Assembly: GCA_021604545.1 (NCBI GenBank)
Contig: BQJE01000004.1
Location: forward strand, 62,001-126,000
Source of the DNA: Micavibrio sp.
Lineage (GTDB): Bacteria > Pseudomonadota > Alphaproteobacteria > Micavibrionales > Micavibrionaceae
Direction: 5' to 3'
DNA length: 64,000 bases
This document shows, piece by piece, positions 53,377 through 64,000 of this stretch. Each line of letters starts with the position of its first letter. The stretch's first letter is position 1. The notes below the pieces were generated by a model. That model ran no database searches, was not told the DNA's origin, and was given only the letters and a program-made list of their open reading frames with translations. The translations under genes were made by a program, and so were the position numbers.

Positions 53377-53763
53377 ATGATCGTTATTGAAAAAATAGAG
53401 CAGGAAAGAATGGATGAAGATCCGGATTTCAATAATCCGGATCAGGGTGATGATGGCGGCCAGCCGGATGAGCAGACGGGCGTCATTCTTAAAACCCGGC
53501 CCAAAACCAAAAAACCGGCCATGTACAAGGTGCTTATTCTGAATGACGATTACACGCCGATGGAATTTGTTGTTCATGTGCTCGAGAGCTATTTCAGCAA
53601 GAACCGTCAGGAGGCCACCGATGTCATGCTGCATGTGCATCGGCGTGGCGTCGGCATTTGTGGTATATTCACCTACGAGATTGCCGAAACCAAAGTGGCG
53701 CAGGTGATGGATTTCGCCCGCGCCAATGAACAGCCGCTGCAATGTACGATGGAGAAGGAATAA
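53377..53763 (+). CDS. clpS: ClpS adaptor for N-end-rule degradation
   Basis: 128 residues. A flexible acidic N-terminal extension ([17 protein letters not shown]) leads to the core domain [40 protein letters not shown] and [20 protein letters not shown]. The NDDYTPM and HVHRRG stretches form the pocket for N-terminal bulky residues. ClpS hands substrates to ClpA, whose gene begins at the very next base after the stop. AGGA lies 6 nt before ATG 53377; ATG 53410 (MDEDPD) is also possible. Confidence 0.95.
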   Translation: MIVIEKIEQERMDEDPDFNNPDQGDDGGQPDEQTGVILKTRPKTKKPAMYKVLILNDDYTPMEFVVHVLESYFSKNRQEATDVMLHVHRRGVGICGIFTYEIAETKVAQVMDFARANEQPLQCTMEKE

Positions 53764-56082
53764 ATGCTCTCACGTAATTTGGAACAGACACTTCACAAAG
53801 CTCTTGGTGCTGCCAATGATCGGCATCACGAATATGCGACGCTCGAGCATCTTCTTTTTGCGCTGACCGATGATCAGGATGCGATGGCGGTGCTGCGCTC
53901 TTGCGGTATTAATTTGCCGGATCTGCGCGATCAGCTGGAGCAATATGTTCAAAGCGAGCTTGGTTATCTAGTGAACAAAGAAGCCGAGGAAGCCAAACCA
54001 ACCACAGCATTTCAACGTGTGTTACAACGCGCCGCCATTCATGTGCAATCTTCGGGCCGTGAAGAAGTGACTGGCGCCAATGTTCTGGTGGCGCTGTTTT
54101 CCGAACGCGAAAGTCATGCGGTTTACTTTTTACAAGAACAGGACATGACGCGTTTTGATGCGGTGAATTATATTTCCCACGGCATTGCCAAAGTGCCATC
54201 GCAAAATGATGGCGCTCGGACACCGCGTGGCACCGAGGAATCTGAGACGCAGCAAAGCAAAACGGGCTCTGAGGCGCTGGATGCGTATTGTGTGAATTTG
54301 AACGAAAAAGCACAGGACGGTAAGATTGATCCGCTGATCGGACGGGAGCAGGAGGTGGACCGCACCATTCAAATTCTTTGCCGGCGCAGCAAAAACAACC
54401 CGCTTTATGTCGGCGATCCCGGGGTTGGCAAGACCGCCATTGCCGAAGGGCTGGCCAAGCGCATCGTTGAGGAAGAGGTGCCGGATGTTTTAAAAGACTC
54501 GACGATCTATTCTCTCGATATGGGGAATTTGCTGGCCGGGACGCGTTACCGTGGCGATTTCGAAGAACGTATCAAGGCGGTGTTGGCCGAGCTCGAAAAA
54601 ATTGACGGTTCGATTTTGTTTATTGACGAGATACATACTGTGATCGGTGCGGGTGCAACAAGCGGCGGGGCGATGGATGCCTCGAATCTTCTGAAACCCG
54701 CTCTGTCCAACGGTTCTCTGCGCTGTATGGGTTCAACGACTTATAAAGAGTACCGCAATTATTTTGAAAAAGACCGTGCGCTGGTGCGCCGCTTCCAGAA
54801 AATTGATATCAAAGAGCCGAGCGTTGAGGACACGATTAAAATCCTTATGGGGCTGAAACCCCATTACGAGGAACATCACAAGGTTAAATACACCACTGAG
54901 GCGATTAAGGCCGCCGTTGAGCTGTCGGATAAATATATCGGAGATCGCAAATTGCCGGATAAAGCTATCGACATTATTGATGAAGTTGGCGCAGCGCAGA
55001 TGTTGGTGCCGGAAAACAAACGCAAGAAACAAATTAATGTGAAGGATATCGAAGGCGTGGTTGCGGCGATTGCGCGCATCCCGGCCCAGACCATGACCAA
55101 GGATGATAAAACCGCGTTGCAAAATATGGAACGTGATCTCAAGACCATGGTTTACGATCAGGACAACGCAATTGATGTGCTTTGCAATTCGATCAAGATG
55201 GCGCGTGCCGGTTTGCGCGAAGCTGAAAAACCAATTGGCTCTTATTTGTTCTCCGGCCCGACCGGGGTCGGTAAAACCGAAGTCGCCCGGCAACTGGCGA
55301 AAACTTTGGGCGTGGAATTGCTGCGTTTTGACATGTCGGAATATATGGAGCGCCATAGCGTGAGCCGCTTGATCGGTACGCCGCCGGGCTATGTTGGCTT
55401 TGAACAAGGCGGTTTGCTCACGGATAAAATCGACCAGCACCCGCATAGTGTTTTGCTGCTCGATGAAATTGAAAAAGCGCACCCGGATTTGTTTAATATT
55501 CTTTTGCAGGTCATGGACTACGGCAAGCTGACGGATAATAACGGCAAGACGATTGATTTCAGAAATGTCATCCTCATCATGACCACCAATGCCGGGGCGC
55601 AGGAAATGGCCAAAGCGCCGATGGGTTTTGAGCGTGATGTGCGGGTCGAGGAAGACATGGAAGCGATCAATAAAATGTTCTCGCCGGAATTTAGAAACCG
55701 TCTTGATGCCGTTGTGCCGTTCCAGAATTTACAACCGACAACGGTCGAGAAGGTTGTCGATAAATTCGTGATGCAGCTCGAGGCGCAATTATCCGATAAA
55801 GATGTGGTGATTGAACTGACCGATACCGCGCGCAAGCATCTGGCCGAAACAGGTTATGATGTGACGATGGGCGCACGGCCACTGGCGCGGATTATCCAGC
55901 AAAAAATTAAGCAGCCACTGGCTGAGGAAATTCTGTTTGGTAAATTGGTTGGCGGTGGCGTGGTGACGGTGGATTATAAAGATGGCGCGCTGACATTTGT
56001 TTATGAAGGTGATAAAAAAGATGATAAGCCGCAACAGAAAAAAGACAAAAAAACATCCGAAAAAGAAGACGTGCCTAAATAA
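53764..56082 (+). CDS. clpA: ATP-dependent Clp protease ATP-binding subunit ClpA
   Basis: The N-domain ([20 protein letters not shown]) binds ClpS. AAA+ module 1 has Walker [19 protein letters not shown] and Walker [11 protein letters not shown]. Module 2 has [18 protein letters not shown] and [13 protein letters not shown]. The ClpP-docking loop position reads APMGFERD, with Met replacing the usual Ile of IGL/IGF. It unfolds substrates and feeds ClpP. The Lys/Asp-rich tail ([18 protein letters not shown]) is an extension. It abuts clpS with no spacer. The long minus-strand frames across it are shadows. Confidence 0.96.
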   Translation: MLSRNLEQTLHKALGAANDRHHEYATLEHLLFALTDDQDAMAVLRSCGINLPDLRDQLEQYVQSELGYLVNKEAEEAKPTTAFQRVLQRAAIHVQSSGREEVTGANVLVALFSERESHAVYFLQEQDMTRFDAVNYISHGIAKVPSQNDGARTPRGTEESETQQSKTGSEALDAYCVNLNEKAQDGKIDPLIGREQEVDRTIQILCRRSKNNPLYVGDPGVGKTAIAEGLAKRIVEEEVPDVLKDSTIYSLDMGNLLAGTRYRGDFEERIKAVLAELEKIDGSILFIDEIHTVIGAGATSGGAMDASNLLKPALSNGSLRCMGSTTYKEYRNYFEKDRALVRRFQKIDIKEPSVEDTIKILMGLKPHYEEHHKVKYTTEAIKAAVELSDKYIGDRKLPDKAIDIIDEVGAAQMLVPENKRKKQINVKDIEGVVAAIARIPAQTMTKDDKTALQNMERDLKTMVYDQDNAIDVLCNSIKMARAGLREAEKPIGSYLFSGPTGVGKTEVARQLAKTLGVELLRFDMSEYMERHSVSRLIGTPPGYVGFEQGGLLTDKIDQHPHSVLLLDEIEKAHPDLFNILLQVMDYGKLTDNNGKTIDFRNVILIMTTNAGAQEMAKAPMGFERDVRVEEDMEAINKMFSPEFRNRLDAVVPFQNLQPTTVEKVVDKFVMQLEAQLSDKDVVIELTDTARKHLAETGYDVTMGARPLARIIQQKIKQPLAEEILFGKLVGGGVVTVDYKDGALTFVYEGDKKDDKPQQKKDKKTSEKEDVPK

Positions 56083-56781
56083 TTACCGCACAATTAAGCT
56101 CTGATAAAAAATATAACGTTGCCCATCGGTTTCTTCCTGAAAACATCCCACTGGTTTTCCGCATAAAACATGGGCCGGGCAGGTAGCGGCACCAATTCCT
56201 CCTGATATGGTGTCTCCGTTGGCGTAACCACCGGTGAATTTAACCTCATCATAATCGCCAGAATCAATAGGAATGCTGGTAAGGCCCAACCCCAGAGAGT
56301 CATTGATGGCCAAGCAGGCGGTTTCTGTTAAACCGGGTAGTAAGACTATAAGCTCGTCAGTTGCATCATCACCAACCTCTTTTACATTGACGGCACCTGT
56401 AAAAACCCACTCACTTCCGTCATTAACATTTGGTGCTGGCGCAACCCAGGTCATGGCGCCGCCATCGGGGTGAAAGATTTTACAGGCATCGGGCGTTGCA
56501 TAGTTATAGCCAGCAACCACGCTGTTTTCAAAACTAATCTCTGTGTCTTTGCAATCGTTTGAGATGCGTACGCCCTGTACCGCTTCACGCATTTTACGAC
56601 CGTATTCGATGATTTCACCGGCGCGCAGTTCGCCAGTTTCATTGCCGATATCTGTCGGGCCGCCGCGCAGCATCTGGGCGACAGCGTAGCTGAGCGCACC
56701 AAATAGGGCCACAGCAATCAAAATCATAAAAAGGACGCTGCCTTTTTCGCGGGGGTGTCTTCTGTGTTTTTGAACTGTCAT
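56083..56781 (-). CDS. pilin-like single-pass protein, paralogue B
   Basis: 232 residues. The short basic leader QKHRRHPREKG is followed by a hydrophobic helix SVLFMILIAVALFGALSYAV, nearly the same as in the protein at 50209. A stalk (AGEIIEYGRKMREAVQGV) and a globular part ending RYIFYQSLIVR follow. The Gly-Ser junction could be a prepilin-type cleavage site, but Glu+5 is absent. Cysteines in CPAHVLCGKPVGC may form disulfides. It is probably exported and membrane-tethered. It is convergent with clpA, directly after its stop, and lies just downstream of the rsmB-like gene on the same strand. Confidence 0.7.
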   Translation of the reverse strand: MTVQKHRRHPREKGSVLFMILIAVALFGALSYAVAQMLRGGPTDIGNETGELRAGEIIEYGRKMREAVQGVRISNDCKDTEISFENSVVAGYNYATPDACKIFHPDGGAMTWVAPAPNVNDGSEWVFTGAVNVKEVGDDATDELIVLLPGLTETACLAINDSLGLGLTSIPIDSGDYDEVKFTGGYANGDTISGGIGAATCPAHVLCGKPVGCFQEETDGQRYIFYQSLIVR

Positions 56782-56820
56782 GCTTCAAGATTATAACAAT
56801 TTTGGCGGCGGCACATTAAT

Positions 56821-58104
56821 TTATTGTTCTTTTCTTTGTAAAACCGCAGCAAAAAAACCGTCGGTGCCGTGCCGATGCGGTGTGAGCCGCATATAAGGAC
56901 TGCCATAAGCTTCATCGACGGGCGTGACTTCAAAGTCACTATGTCCCGCTAAAAACGCTTCGATCTGCTGTTCGTTTTCCTCTTTAAAAAGAGAGCATGT
57001 TGCATAGACTAGCTTACCTCCCGGTTTGACGGCTGGCGCGGCCTTTTCAAGAATTTCAGCCTGCACTTTTACCAGCTCTTCCACAGGTGGCCCATAAGTA
57101 CGCCAGCGCATATCGGGGTTGCGCCGCCATGTGCCAGAGCCGCTGCACGGCACGTCCGTTAGTACAACATCAAAGGTTCCTTTTTGCCTCCGTAGCCATT
57201 TGCGGTGGCGCTCTTCGGATAACGCACGCACTTCGATAATATCAGCGAGGCCTGATTTTTTAAAACGCATCTTGCCTTTGGCCAATCGTTTTTCGTTATT
57301 GTCCATGGCAACAAGTCGGCCTTTGCGCTCCATGGCTGCGGCCAGTGCCAGTGTTTTGCCACCAGCGCCGGCGCAAAAATCCAGCACCTGCATGCCTGGC
57401 TTTACATCACAGATGTAAGAAATTAATTGTGATCCTTCATCCTGAATTTGGATGCGGCCTTTGGTTAGTGCTTTGGTTTTGGATAGGAAGGCTTTTTCGG
57501 TGCAGCGCAAACCCCATGGTGAGTAAGGAGTTTCAGATGTTTCTACACCGTCTTTGGCTAGTGATTTTTGTACCTCTTCACGTTTGGCGCTCCAGGTATT
57601 GACGCGTAAATCTAGAGGTGCGGCTTCGATCATTGCCTCCATTTCAATCGCAAAATTCTTGCCGAAAGCCTCGCGTAGTTTTTTTTCGCAATCTGGAGGG
57701 CATTCCACTCTCACTGTTTCGGGCATGTCAGAATGGATCAAATTTTTGTTTAAAAGTCCTTTGATACATTCATGCTCTTCTTCATCAATCGGTTGCGGGG
57801 CGTATTCGGTGCCGTCAAACAAATCCGCTATACGTTTTTCATCTGCTTGCTCTATGAGGACTGAAGCGGCCATAACCCTATGGCGCGGCGTGTCCGTTAG
57901 TTTTATTTTTTCAAGCCACCAGCCAAGCCGAGCAGCCCCACGCATAATGGTGTAAACCCGCTCGGCAATATTGGCGCGGTCCTTAGACCCGATATAGCGT
58001 CGCCCACGCATGTAATCGCCTACGGTTGTATCCATAGGGACGCGGGAGTCTTCAATTCGCTCCAAAAGCTCAATTGTCGCCTGTATACGTGCCGCCGGTT
58101 TCAT
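56821..58104 (-). CDS. RsmB/NOP-family rRNA m5C methyltransferase
   Basis: 427 residues. The N-terminal NusB-like helical domain (RARYIGSKD-type start, AERVYTIMRGAARLGWWLEK) is followed by a PUA-like/RNA-binding part. The Rossmann methyltransferase has motif I VLDFCAGAGGKTLALAAAM. The two catalytic cysteines are in LTDVPCSGSGTWRRNPDMRW and VYATCSLFKEENEQQ. It methylates cytosine in 16S rRNA or a tRNA; which position cannot be read from sequence. The length and motif set suit the RsmB group. It is followed about 40 bp later by the pilin-like gene. Confidence 0.88.
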   Translation of the reverse strand: MKPAARIQATIELLERIEDSRVPMDTTVGDYMRGRRYIGSKDRANIAERVYTIMRGAARLGWWLEKIKLTDTPRHRVMAASVLIEQADEKRIADLFDGTEYAPQPIDEEEHECIKGLLNKNLIHSDMPETVRVECPPDCEKKLREAFGKNFAIEMEAMIEAAPLDLRVNTWSAKREEVQKSLAKDGVETSETPYSPWGLRCTEKAFLSKTKALTKGRIQIQDEGSQLISYICDVKPGMQVLDFCAGAGGKTLALAAAMERKGRLVAMDNNEKRLAKGKMRFKKSGLADIIEVRALSEERHRKWLRRQKGTFDVVLTDVPCSGSGTWRRNPDMRWRTYGPPVEELVKVQAEILEKAAPAVKPGGKLVYATCSLFKEENEQQIEAFLAGHSDFEVTPVDEAYGSPYMRLTPHRHGTDGFFAAVLQRKEQ

Positions 58105-58184
58105 TTGCCTTTGCTTTCCTTCTAAAGTGGTCTAACTGTCTATAGCAAAGCCATAACAACCACAATGATTAAAGGAGATTTTCC

Positions 58185-60265
<2,081 letters not shown>

Positions 60266-60329
60266 TTATTATTGCGCGAAATTTGCATGTGAGTTATAGG
60301 CTATTTTATAAAAAAGTAAAGCAGGGAAT

Positions 60330-61574
60330 ATGAATATGGCTGAAATTGCACGATTGCAGCCTGAAAAAGGGCCAAAAGTAGCAAAAAATATGCGCTTTCG
60401 TCTGGCTGGCTTGTTGTTGGGGCAGTTGGTGAATGAAGCGCGGCTTGTTGTTCGCTGCAAAAATGACGGCCCCGTTCTGACATTTGGTAAAGTTGGCCAA
60501 CAGCCCTTTACCATGTTTATCGATCAGCCCGCCACGCTCTGGGAGATACTCCGCGATCCTGACCCGGGTCTTGGCGACACCTATATGGATGGGCGCTGGG
60601 AAATGGCTGAAGGCGATATAGGTGCGTTTGTTTCGATGCTAGCGCGTGGCAGGCAAAAATTATTTGAAGGTCCAACCGGAAAAATTTTCACGATGCTTTT
60701 GAATAGTCGCCCGGATGATTACGATCATTCACCGGAAGCCAGCTACGGTCAGGTGCAGCACCACTATGATATCGGTAATGGTCTGTATAAACTTTTTCTT
60801 GATGAGGGAATGAATTACTCTTGCGCGTTTTTTGAAACCTCGCAACAATCTTTGCGCGATGCGCAGCTTAATAAAATTGAAACGACTATAAAGCGCCTTG
60901 ATATCAAGCCCGGTATGAAGGTGTTGGATATCGGTTGCGGCTGGGGAGAAACCTCGCGTGTGATTGCAAGAGAAGCAGACGCTGACGTGTCTGGTGTAAC
61001 ATTGGCGAAAAACCAGCTCGCAATTGCCAAGGATCAAGCGAAGTACATGAAAAATCTTCCGCAATATTTTCTACAGGATTACCGCGAACATGCGACAGAG
61101 CATGAAAGTTTTTACGACCGGATTGTTTCGATCGGTATGTTCGAACATGTTGGCGATAAAAATTACGGTGAGTATTTCAAAGCCGTTTTTGATCAGTTAA
61201 AGCCGGGGGGCAAGGCTCTCATTCATTCCATTGTGCGTTCGGGTAAGCCATCGACAGCAGAGCTTTCCAGTCCGTGGCTGGATAAATATATCTTTCCTGG
61301 CGGCTGTCTGTGCGAGGTCGAAGATATGGTGCGTGAGGGCGAGCAACAGGGTCTTAAGCTGGCGTATGAGCCTTATATTCAGGAAAGTTTTCATTACGCT
61401 GAAACCCTACGTCGCTGGCGGGAGAATTTTGTTGGTAATCTGGATAAGTTAGATTCAAAAAAATACGACGAGCGTTTTATCCGTATGTGGATTTTTTATT
61501 TTGCGATGTGTGAGGCAATGTTTGATGGTTGTGGTTATCGTGTCGCGCAGGTGGTTTTTGAGAAACCTTCTTAA
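60330..61574 (+). CDS. cfa: cyclopropane-fatty-acyl-phospholipid synthase family
   Basis: AdoMet-dependent methyltransferase converting a cis double bond of membrane phospholipid acyl chains to a cyclopropane. Landmarks are SYGQVQHHYDIGNGLYKLFL, the acyl-site stretch NYSCAFFETSQQSLRDAQ, motif I VLDIGCGWGETSRVIARE, GVTLAKNQLAIAKDQAKY and the late catalytic ERFIRMWIFYFAMCEAMF. 414 residues is the family norm. ATG 60336 is an alternative start. It converges with a 4-bp overlap on the ArsR-like gene. It may help membranes survive stress, as in other bacteria. Confidence 0.94.
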   Translation: MNMAEIARLQPEKGPKVAKNMRFRLAGLLLGQLVNEARLVVRCKNDGPVLTFGKVGQQPFTMFIDQPATLWEILRDPDPGLGDTYMDGRWEMAEGDIGAFVSMLARGRQKLFEGPTGKIFTMLLNSRPDDYDHSPEASYGQVQHHYDIGNGLYKLFLDEGMNYSCAFFETSQQSLRDAQLNKIETTIKRLDIKPGMKVLDIGCGWGETSRVIAREADADVSGVTLAKNQLAIAKDQAKYMKNLPQYFLQDYREHATEHESFYDRIVSIGMFEHVGDKNYGEYFKAVFDQLKPGGKALIHSIVRSGKPSTAELSSPWLDKYIFPGGCLCEVEDMVREGEQQGLKLAYEPYIQESFHYAETLRRWRENFVGNLDKLDSKKYDERFIRMWIFYFAMCEAMFDGCGYRVAQVVFEKPS

Positions 61575-61876
61575 GCGGCTTTGTTATCTTGTGTTGATTT
61601 CTTATCTGCTTCTTTCTTTATGTCCCAAAATTCTTCCATGAAACGATAGATGTCGTAAAAGCCCTTTTTCCGCAGACGGTAAATACGTTTTGTGCCCTCA
61701 CGCCGTTCCCAGAGCAAATTACTGTTTTTCAATATACGAATATGCTGCGATACAGCCGGCCGAGAGATATGCGGAAATTCTTCGGCGATCTTACCGGCTG
61801 GCAATTCACGCTCCTTGAGAAGTTCAAGAATTGCAAAACGTGTGGGATCACTAATGGCCTGAAATTGTTTTATCAT
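61571..61876 (-). CDS. ArsR-family winged-helix regulator
   Basis: 101 residues with the winged-helix pattern QAISDPTRFAILELLKEREL, then GKIAEEFPHISRPAVSQHIR (recognition helix) and LLWERREGTKRIYRLRKKGF (wing). It lacks the CxC metal motif of ArsR/SmtB sensors. It is closer to the metal-independent members that govern lipid or growth genes (for example next to SRPBCC or Ahsa1 proteins). The tail DIKKEADKKSTQDNKAA is charged. The neighbour cfa is a possible target. The start is the ATG at 61876. Confidence 0.88.
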   Translation of the reverse strand: MIKQFQAISDPTRFAILELLKERELPAGKIAEEFPHISRPAVSQHIRILKNSNLLWERREGTKRIYRLRKKGFYDIYRFMEEFWDIKKEADKKSTQDNKAA

Positions 61877-61921
61877 GTGTAAATGTTAGTCCAGACTTAC
61901 ACTAATTTCAATCGGCAATGT

Positions 61922-62572
61922 TTAATTGCCTTTAAATCCGCTGGCGACAACATATTTCTCGGAGCTTTCTTTGCGACTAGCTGGCGGCTTAATGTGTTTT
62001 ACAGTTTTAAAATCTTTTTTCATCTGCTTCAGCAATTTGTTCTCGGTTCCGCCCTGAAGAACTTTGGCGACAAAAACCCCATCTGGTTTTAAGACTTCGG
62101 TGGCAAAATAATAAGCCGCTTCAACCACAGCCATAATGCGGATATGATCCGTTTGTTTGTGCCCTGTTGTGTTGGGTGCTAAATCACTCAAAACTATATC
62201 TGCCAGCCCGCCCAGCATTTCCTTTAATTTGTCCGGCGCGTCATCGTCCATAAAGTCCATCTGGATAAAATCAACGCCCGGTATTTCATCGATCTCCAGT
62301 AAATCTATGGCCACAATCTCGCAGCCTTTCTCTGCCGCTACCTGACACCAGCCACCGGGCGCTGCACCGAGATCCAAAACCTTCATACCCTTTTTGAGTA
62401 GCTTTAGTTTTTCATCGATCTCCTTGATCTTGAATGCGGCGCGCGAACGATAGCCTTGCTTTTCAGCTTCGACAATATAAGGATCGTTTAGCTGCCGTTT
62501 TAACCAGCGCGTTGAAGATATCTTCCGCCCTCTGGCTGTTTTGACTTTGGATTTTGGTTTGTTCCGCGACAT
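61922..62572 (-). CDS. rlmE: 23S rRNA (uridine-2552-2'-O)-methyltransferase
   Basis: FtsJ-fold enzyme adding 2'-O-methyl to U2552 in the A-loop during 50S assembly. The basic N-terminus (RNKPKSKVKTARGRKISSTR) binds RNA. Then AAFKIKEIDEKLKLLKKG carries the first catalytic Lys, motif I VLDLGAAPGGWCQVAAEKG follows, and DIVLSDLAPNTTGHKQTDH carries the Asp. DGVFVAKVLQGGTENKL has the second Lys, completing K-D-K-E with a later Glu. The length is normal. It starts 1 bp after the preceding small membrane gene ends, so the two form an operon. Confidence 0.95.
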   Translation of the reverse strand: MSRNKPKSKVKTARGRKISSTRWLKRQLNDPYIVEAEKQGYRSRAAFKIKEIDEKLKLLKKGMKVLDLGAAPGGWCQVAAEKGCEIVAIDLLEIDEIPGVDFIQMDFMDDDAPDKLKEMLGGLADIVLSDLAPNTTGHKQTDHIRIMAVVEAAYYFATEVLKPDGVFVAKVLQGGTENKLLKQMKKDFKTVKHIKPPASRKESSEKYVVASGFKGN

Positions 62573-62573
62573 T

Positions 62574-62918
62574 TTATAACACCATGGCCAGCACTGATGT
62601 GATCAGCGCAAAAAAGAAAAAAGAAATCGTTGCGGCCATAAATATGGCCCCGCGTGTATTTTGTGAATAATAAGACAGCACAAAAAAGATAATATAAATG
62701 AAGCTATAGACGATCAGCAAACGATTGTGAATATGCGAATGCAGTAATGTCAAAATACCATGCTCTTTATCGATCTCTGTCATGAGCTCAATTTCCATGC
62801 GCATCATAAACATGCAGGAAGCGATGAACCCTACCGTCCACCAGCGATGATCGCGGTGAACAACTAGAAAAGCTATCACAATCCAAAAAACGTCAATCCA
62901 TTGATATATCAGAGTCAT
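62574..62918 (-). CDS. small integral membrane protein
   Basis: 114 residues, four hydrophobic segments: WIDVFWIVIAFLVV, WWTVGFIASCMFMM, LLIVYSFIYIIFFVLSY and IFMAATISFFFFALITSVLA. A short polar loop (EIDKEHGILTLLHSHIHNR) separates the second and third, with three His that could bind a metal or haem. No family name known to me. It is in tandem with rlmE (1 bp apart). Confidence 0.75.
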   Translation of the reverse strand: MTLIYQWIDVFWIVIAFLVVHRDHRWWTVGFIASCMFMMRMEIELMTEIDKEHGILTLLHSHIHNRLLIVYSFIYIIFFVLSYYSQNTRGAIFMAATISFFFFALITSVLAMVL

Positions 62919-62952
62919 AAGCTATATGTATTTTAGTGTAAAAAGGTTTATC

Positions 62953-64000
62953 ATGTATATTATGGACACGATGAAAAACAACCTCCGTTATCTTATCATA
63001 CTCGCAGTGGGTATTTCTCTGTTTATTGGAACTTTGCCGCGTGCAGAAGCCCAGACGATCATTCGTGATACTGAAATTGAAAATACGATGAACGAATGGG
63101 CCGCGCCCATATATAAGGCCGCAGAAATTGCACCGGATAATGTTCATATCATTTTGGTACAAAGTGACGATATCAATGCTTTTGTTGCCGGTGGTGCCAA
63201 TATCTTTTTTTATACCGGACTTCTAACCAAAACTGATAATCCCGACGAAATCATTGGCGTGTTGGCGCACGAGCTGGGTCATATTAGTGGTGGTCATCTT
63301 ATTGCGACAAGAGATGCACTGGAGCGCGCCACTTATGAAAGCATTATCGGAACCATAATTGGGATCGGGGCGGCCATTGCCACCGGCGATAGTGGTGCAG
63401 CCATTGCCGTTGGCGGTGGAGCGAGCGGTGTCGCGCAAAGACGTTTTCTGGCCCATAGTCGGGTGAACGAATCCAGCGCTGATCAGGCGGCGCTGTCCTA
63501 CTTTGAGACGGCAGAACTTAGCTCTGATGGCTTGGCAAGTTTTATGAGGAAACTTGAATCGGAAGAACTCCTGCCTGCCAGCCAGCAAAGTGAATATGTT
63601 CGTACCCACCCGATTACGCGTAACAGGATAGAGGCACTGGAATCGCGTGCGCAAAGTTCACCATTTAAAGACAGGCCGTACCCACCGGAATGGATTGAGC
63701 AGCATGCGAGGCTCAAGGCGAAGTTAACTGGCTTTATTAACCCGGGCCGCGTGCCCTGGGTTTATGATGATCGCGATGATTCTATTCCGGCTCGTTATGC
63801 GCGGGCTATTGCTGCTTACCGTGAAAATCGTGTTAATGAATCGTTGCACCAGATTGATGAATTGTTGGCTTTGGAGCCAAAAAATGCTTACTTCCTCGAA
63901 TTAAAGGGGCAAATGCTCGTTGATTTTGGCCGCATCGCTGAAGGCATTCCAGTTTACCGTCGCTCAGTTGAAATTCTTGGCAAGGCACCGTTAATCCGCA
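62953..64000 (+). CDS. M48-family metalloprotease with TPR tail, truncated by the window edge
   Basis: The frame starts at ATG 62953 (AAGG 6 nt upstream; 62962 and 62971 are alternatives) and runs to the edge without a stop. The signal peptide is YLIILAVGISLFIGTLPRAE. The M48 domain has the zinc motif VLAHELGHISGGH (HExxH) near residue 102 and the later Glu in VNESSADQAAL. After it come helical repeats (ENRVNESLHQIDELLALEPK, GRIAEGIPVYRRSVEIL) like the TPR tail of BepA/YfgC. BepA-like proteases degrade or assist outer-membrane proteins, so a periplasmic quality-control role is likely. Confidence 0.9.
   Translation, partial: MYIMDTMKNNLRYLIILAVGISLFIGTLPRAEAQTIIRDTEIENTMNEWAAPIYKAAEIAPDNVHIILVQSDDINAFVAGGANIFFYTGLLTKTDNPDEIIGVLAHELGHISGGHLIATRDALERATYESIIGTIIGIGAAIATGDSGAAIAVGGGASGVAQRRFLAHSRVNESSADQAALSYFETAELSSDGLASFMRKLESEELLPASQQSEYVRTHPITRNRIEALESRAQSSPFKDRPYPPEWIEQHARLKAKLTGFINPGRVPWVYDDRDDSIPARYARAIAAYRENRVNESLHQIDELLALEPKNAYFLELKGQMLVDFGRIAEGIPVYRRSVEILGKAPLIR

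Overview
The window looks like the chromosome of a Gram-negative alphaproteobacterium. Signs of this are a TIGR02300-type zinc-ribbon protein next to prmA, a fatty-acid oxidation protein with the dehydrogenase half first, a phasin, a short NrdA without an ATP cone, DUF3108 and FlgO-like envelope proteins, and a LapG-type transglutaminase-like peptidase. A Micavibrio/Rhodospirillales-like host is my guess from the gene set; nothing here proves the genus. No rRNA, tRNA or CRISPR array was seen.

Layout. 1-8079: a truncated hypothetical gene, dapD, a divergent pair (unknown protein / FemAB-like transferase), a DUF3108 protein, glmU, a secreted TIMP/NTR-like protein and glmS. 8068-14088: a 6-kb A+T-rich mobile element exactly bounded by a 12-bp direct repeat that duplicates the last codons of glmS. 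It carries a large serine recombinase, two DNA adenine methyltransferases of different classes, a phospholipase-D-type nuclease (together a probable BfiI-like restriction-modification system), a small recombinase-like protein and the tail of a decayed tyrosine integrase. Removing one repeat copy puts the next host gene 9 nt after the glmS stop codon. 14098-31318: a membrane protein, prmA, a TIGR02300 protein, a fatty-acid beta-oxidation cluster (thiolase, unknown coiled-coil protein, FadB/FadJ-like protein, acyl-CoA dehydrogenase) interrupted by a very divergent phosphoenolpyruvate carboxylase homologue, a large secreted coiled-coil protein, an SCP2 protein, an Asp/Asn hydroxylase-like protein and a SCO protein.

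31453-44000: thiC; an XRE/ImmA-type regulator pair facing a stand-alone Cas2-like protein and a Cys-rich small protein across a palindrome-rich operator; PhnA/YjdM; a lipoprotein; PhoH; a ferritin-like protein; threonine ammonia-lyase; then nrdB and nrdA on the same strand but separated by about 2 kb of repeats and small accessory genes. A tandem pair of NrdR-like boxes lies in front of nrdA. Four copies of a 26-28-bp hairpin with a conserved bulged G and covarying stems are scattered through 35-42 kb.

44208-64000: pyruvate kinase, a MshEN-like/transglutaminase-like peptidase fusion, hldE, a TPR protein, two lipoproteins (one FlgO-like), two paralogous pilin-like proteins, a SPOR-domain D-Ala-D-Ala carboxypeptidase, a phasin with a repressor-flanked promoter, clpS-clpA, an RsmB-like methyltransferase, an AhpD-like protein, guaB, cfa, an ArsR regulator, rlmE, a small membrane protein and a truncated M48 protease.

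Working themes are cell-envelope precursor synthesis (dapD, glmU, glmS, hldE, dacA, cfa), lipid oxidation, nucleotide supply (nrdAB, guaB), protein quality control (clpSA, M48) and accessory defence or mobile cargo.
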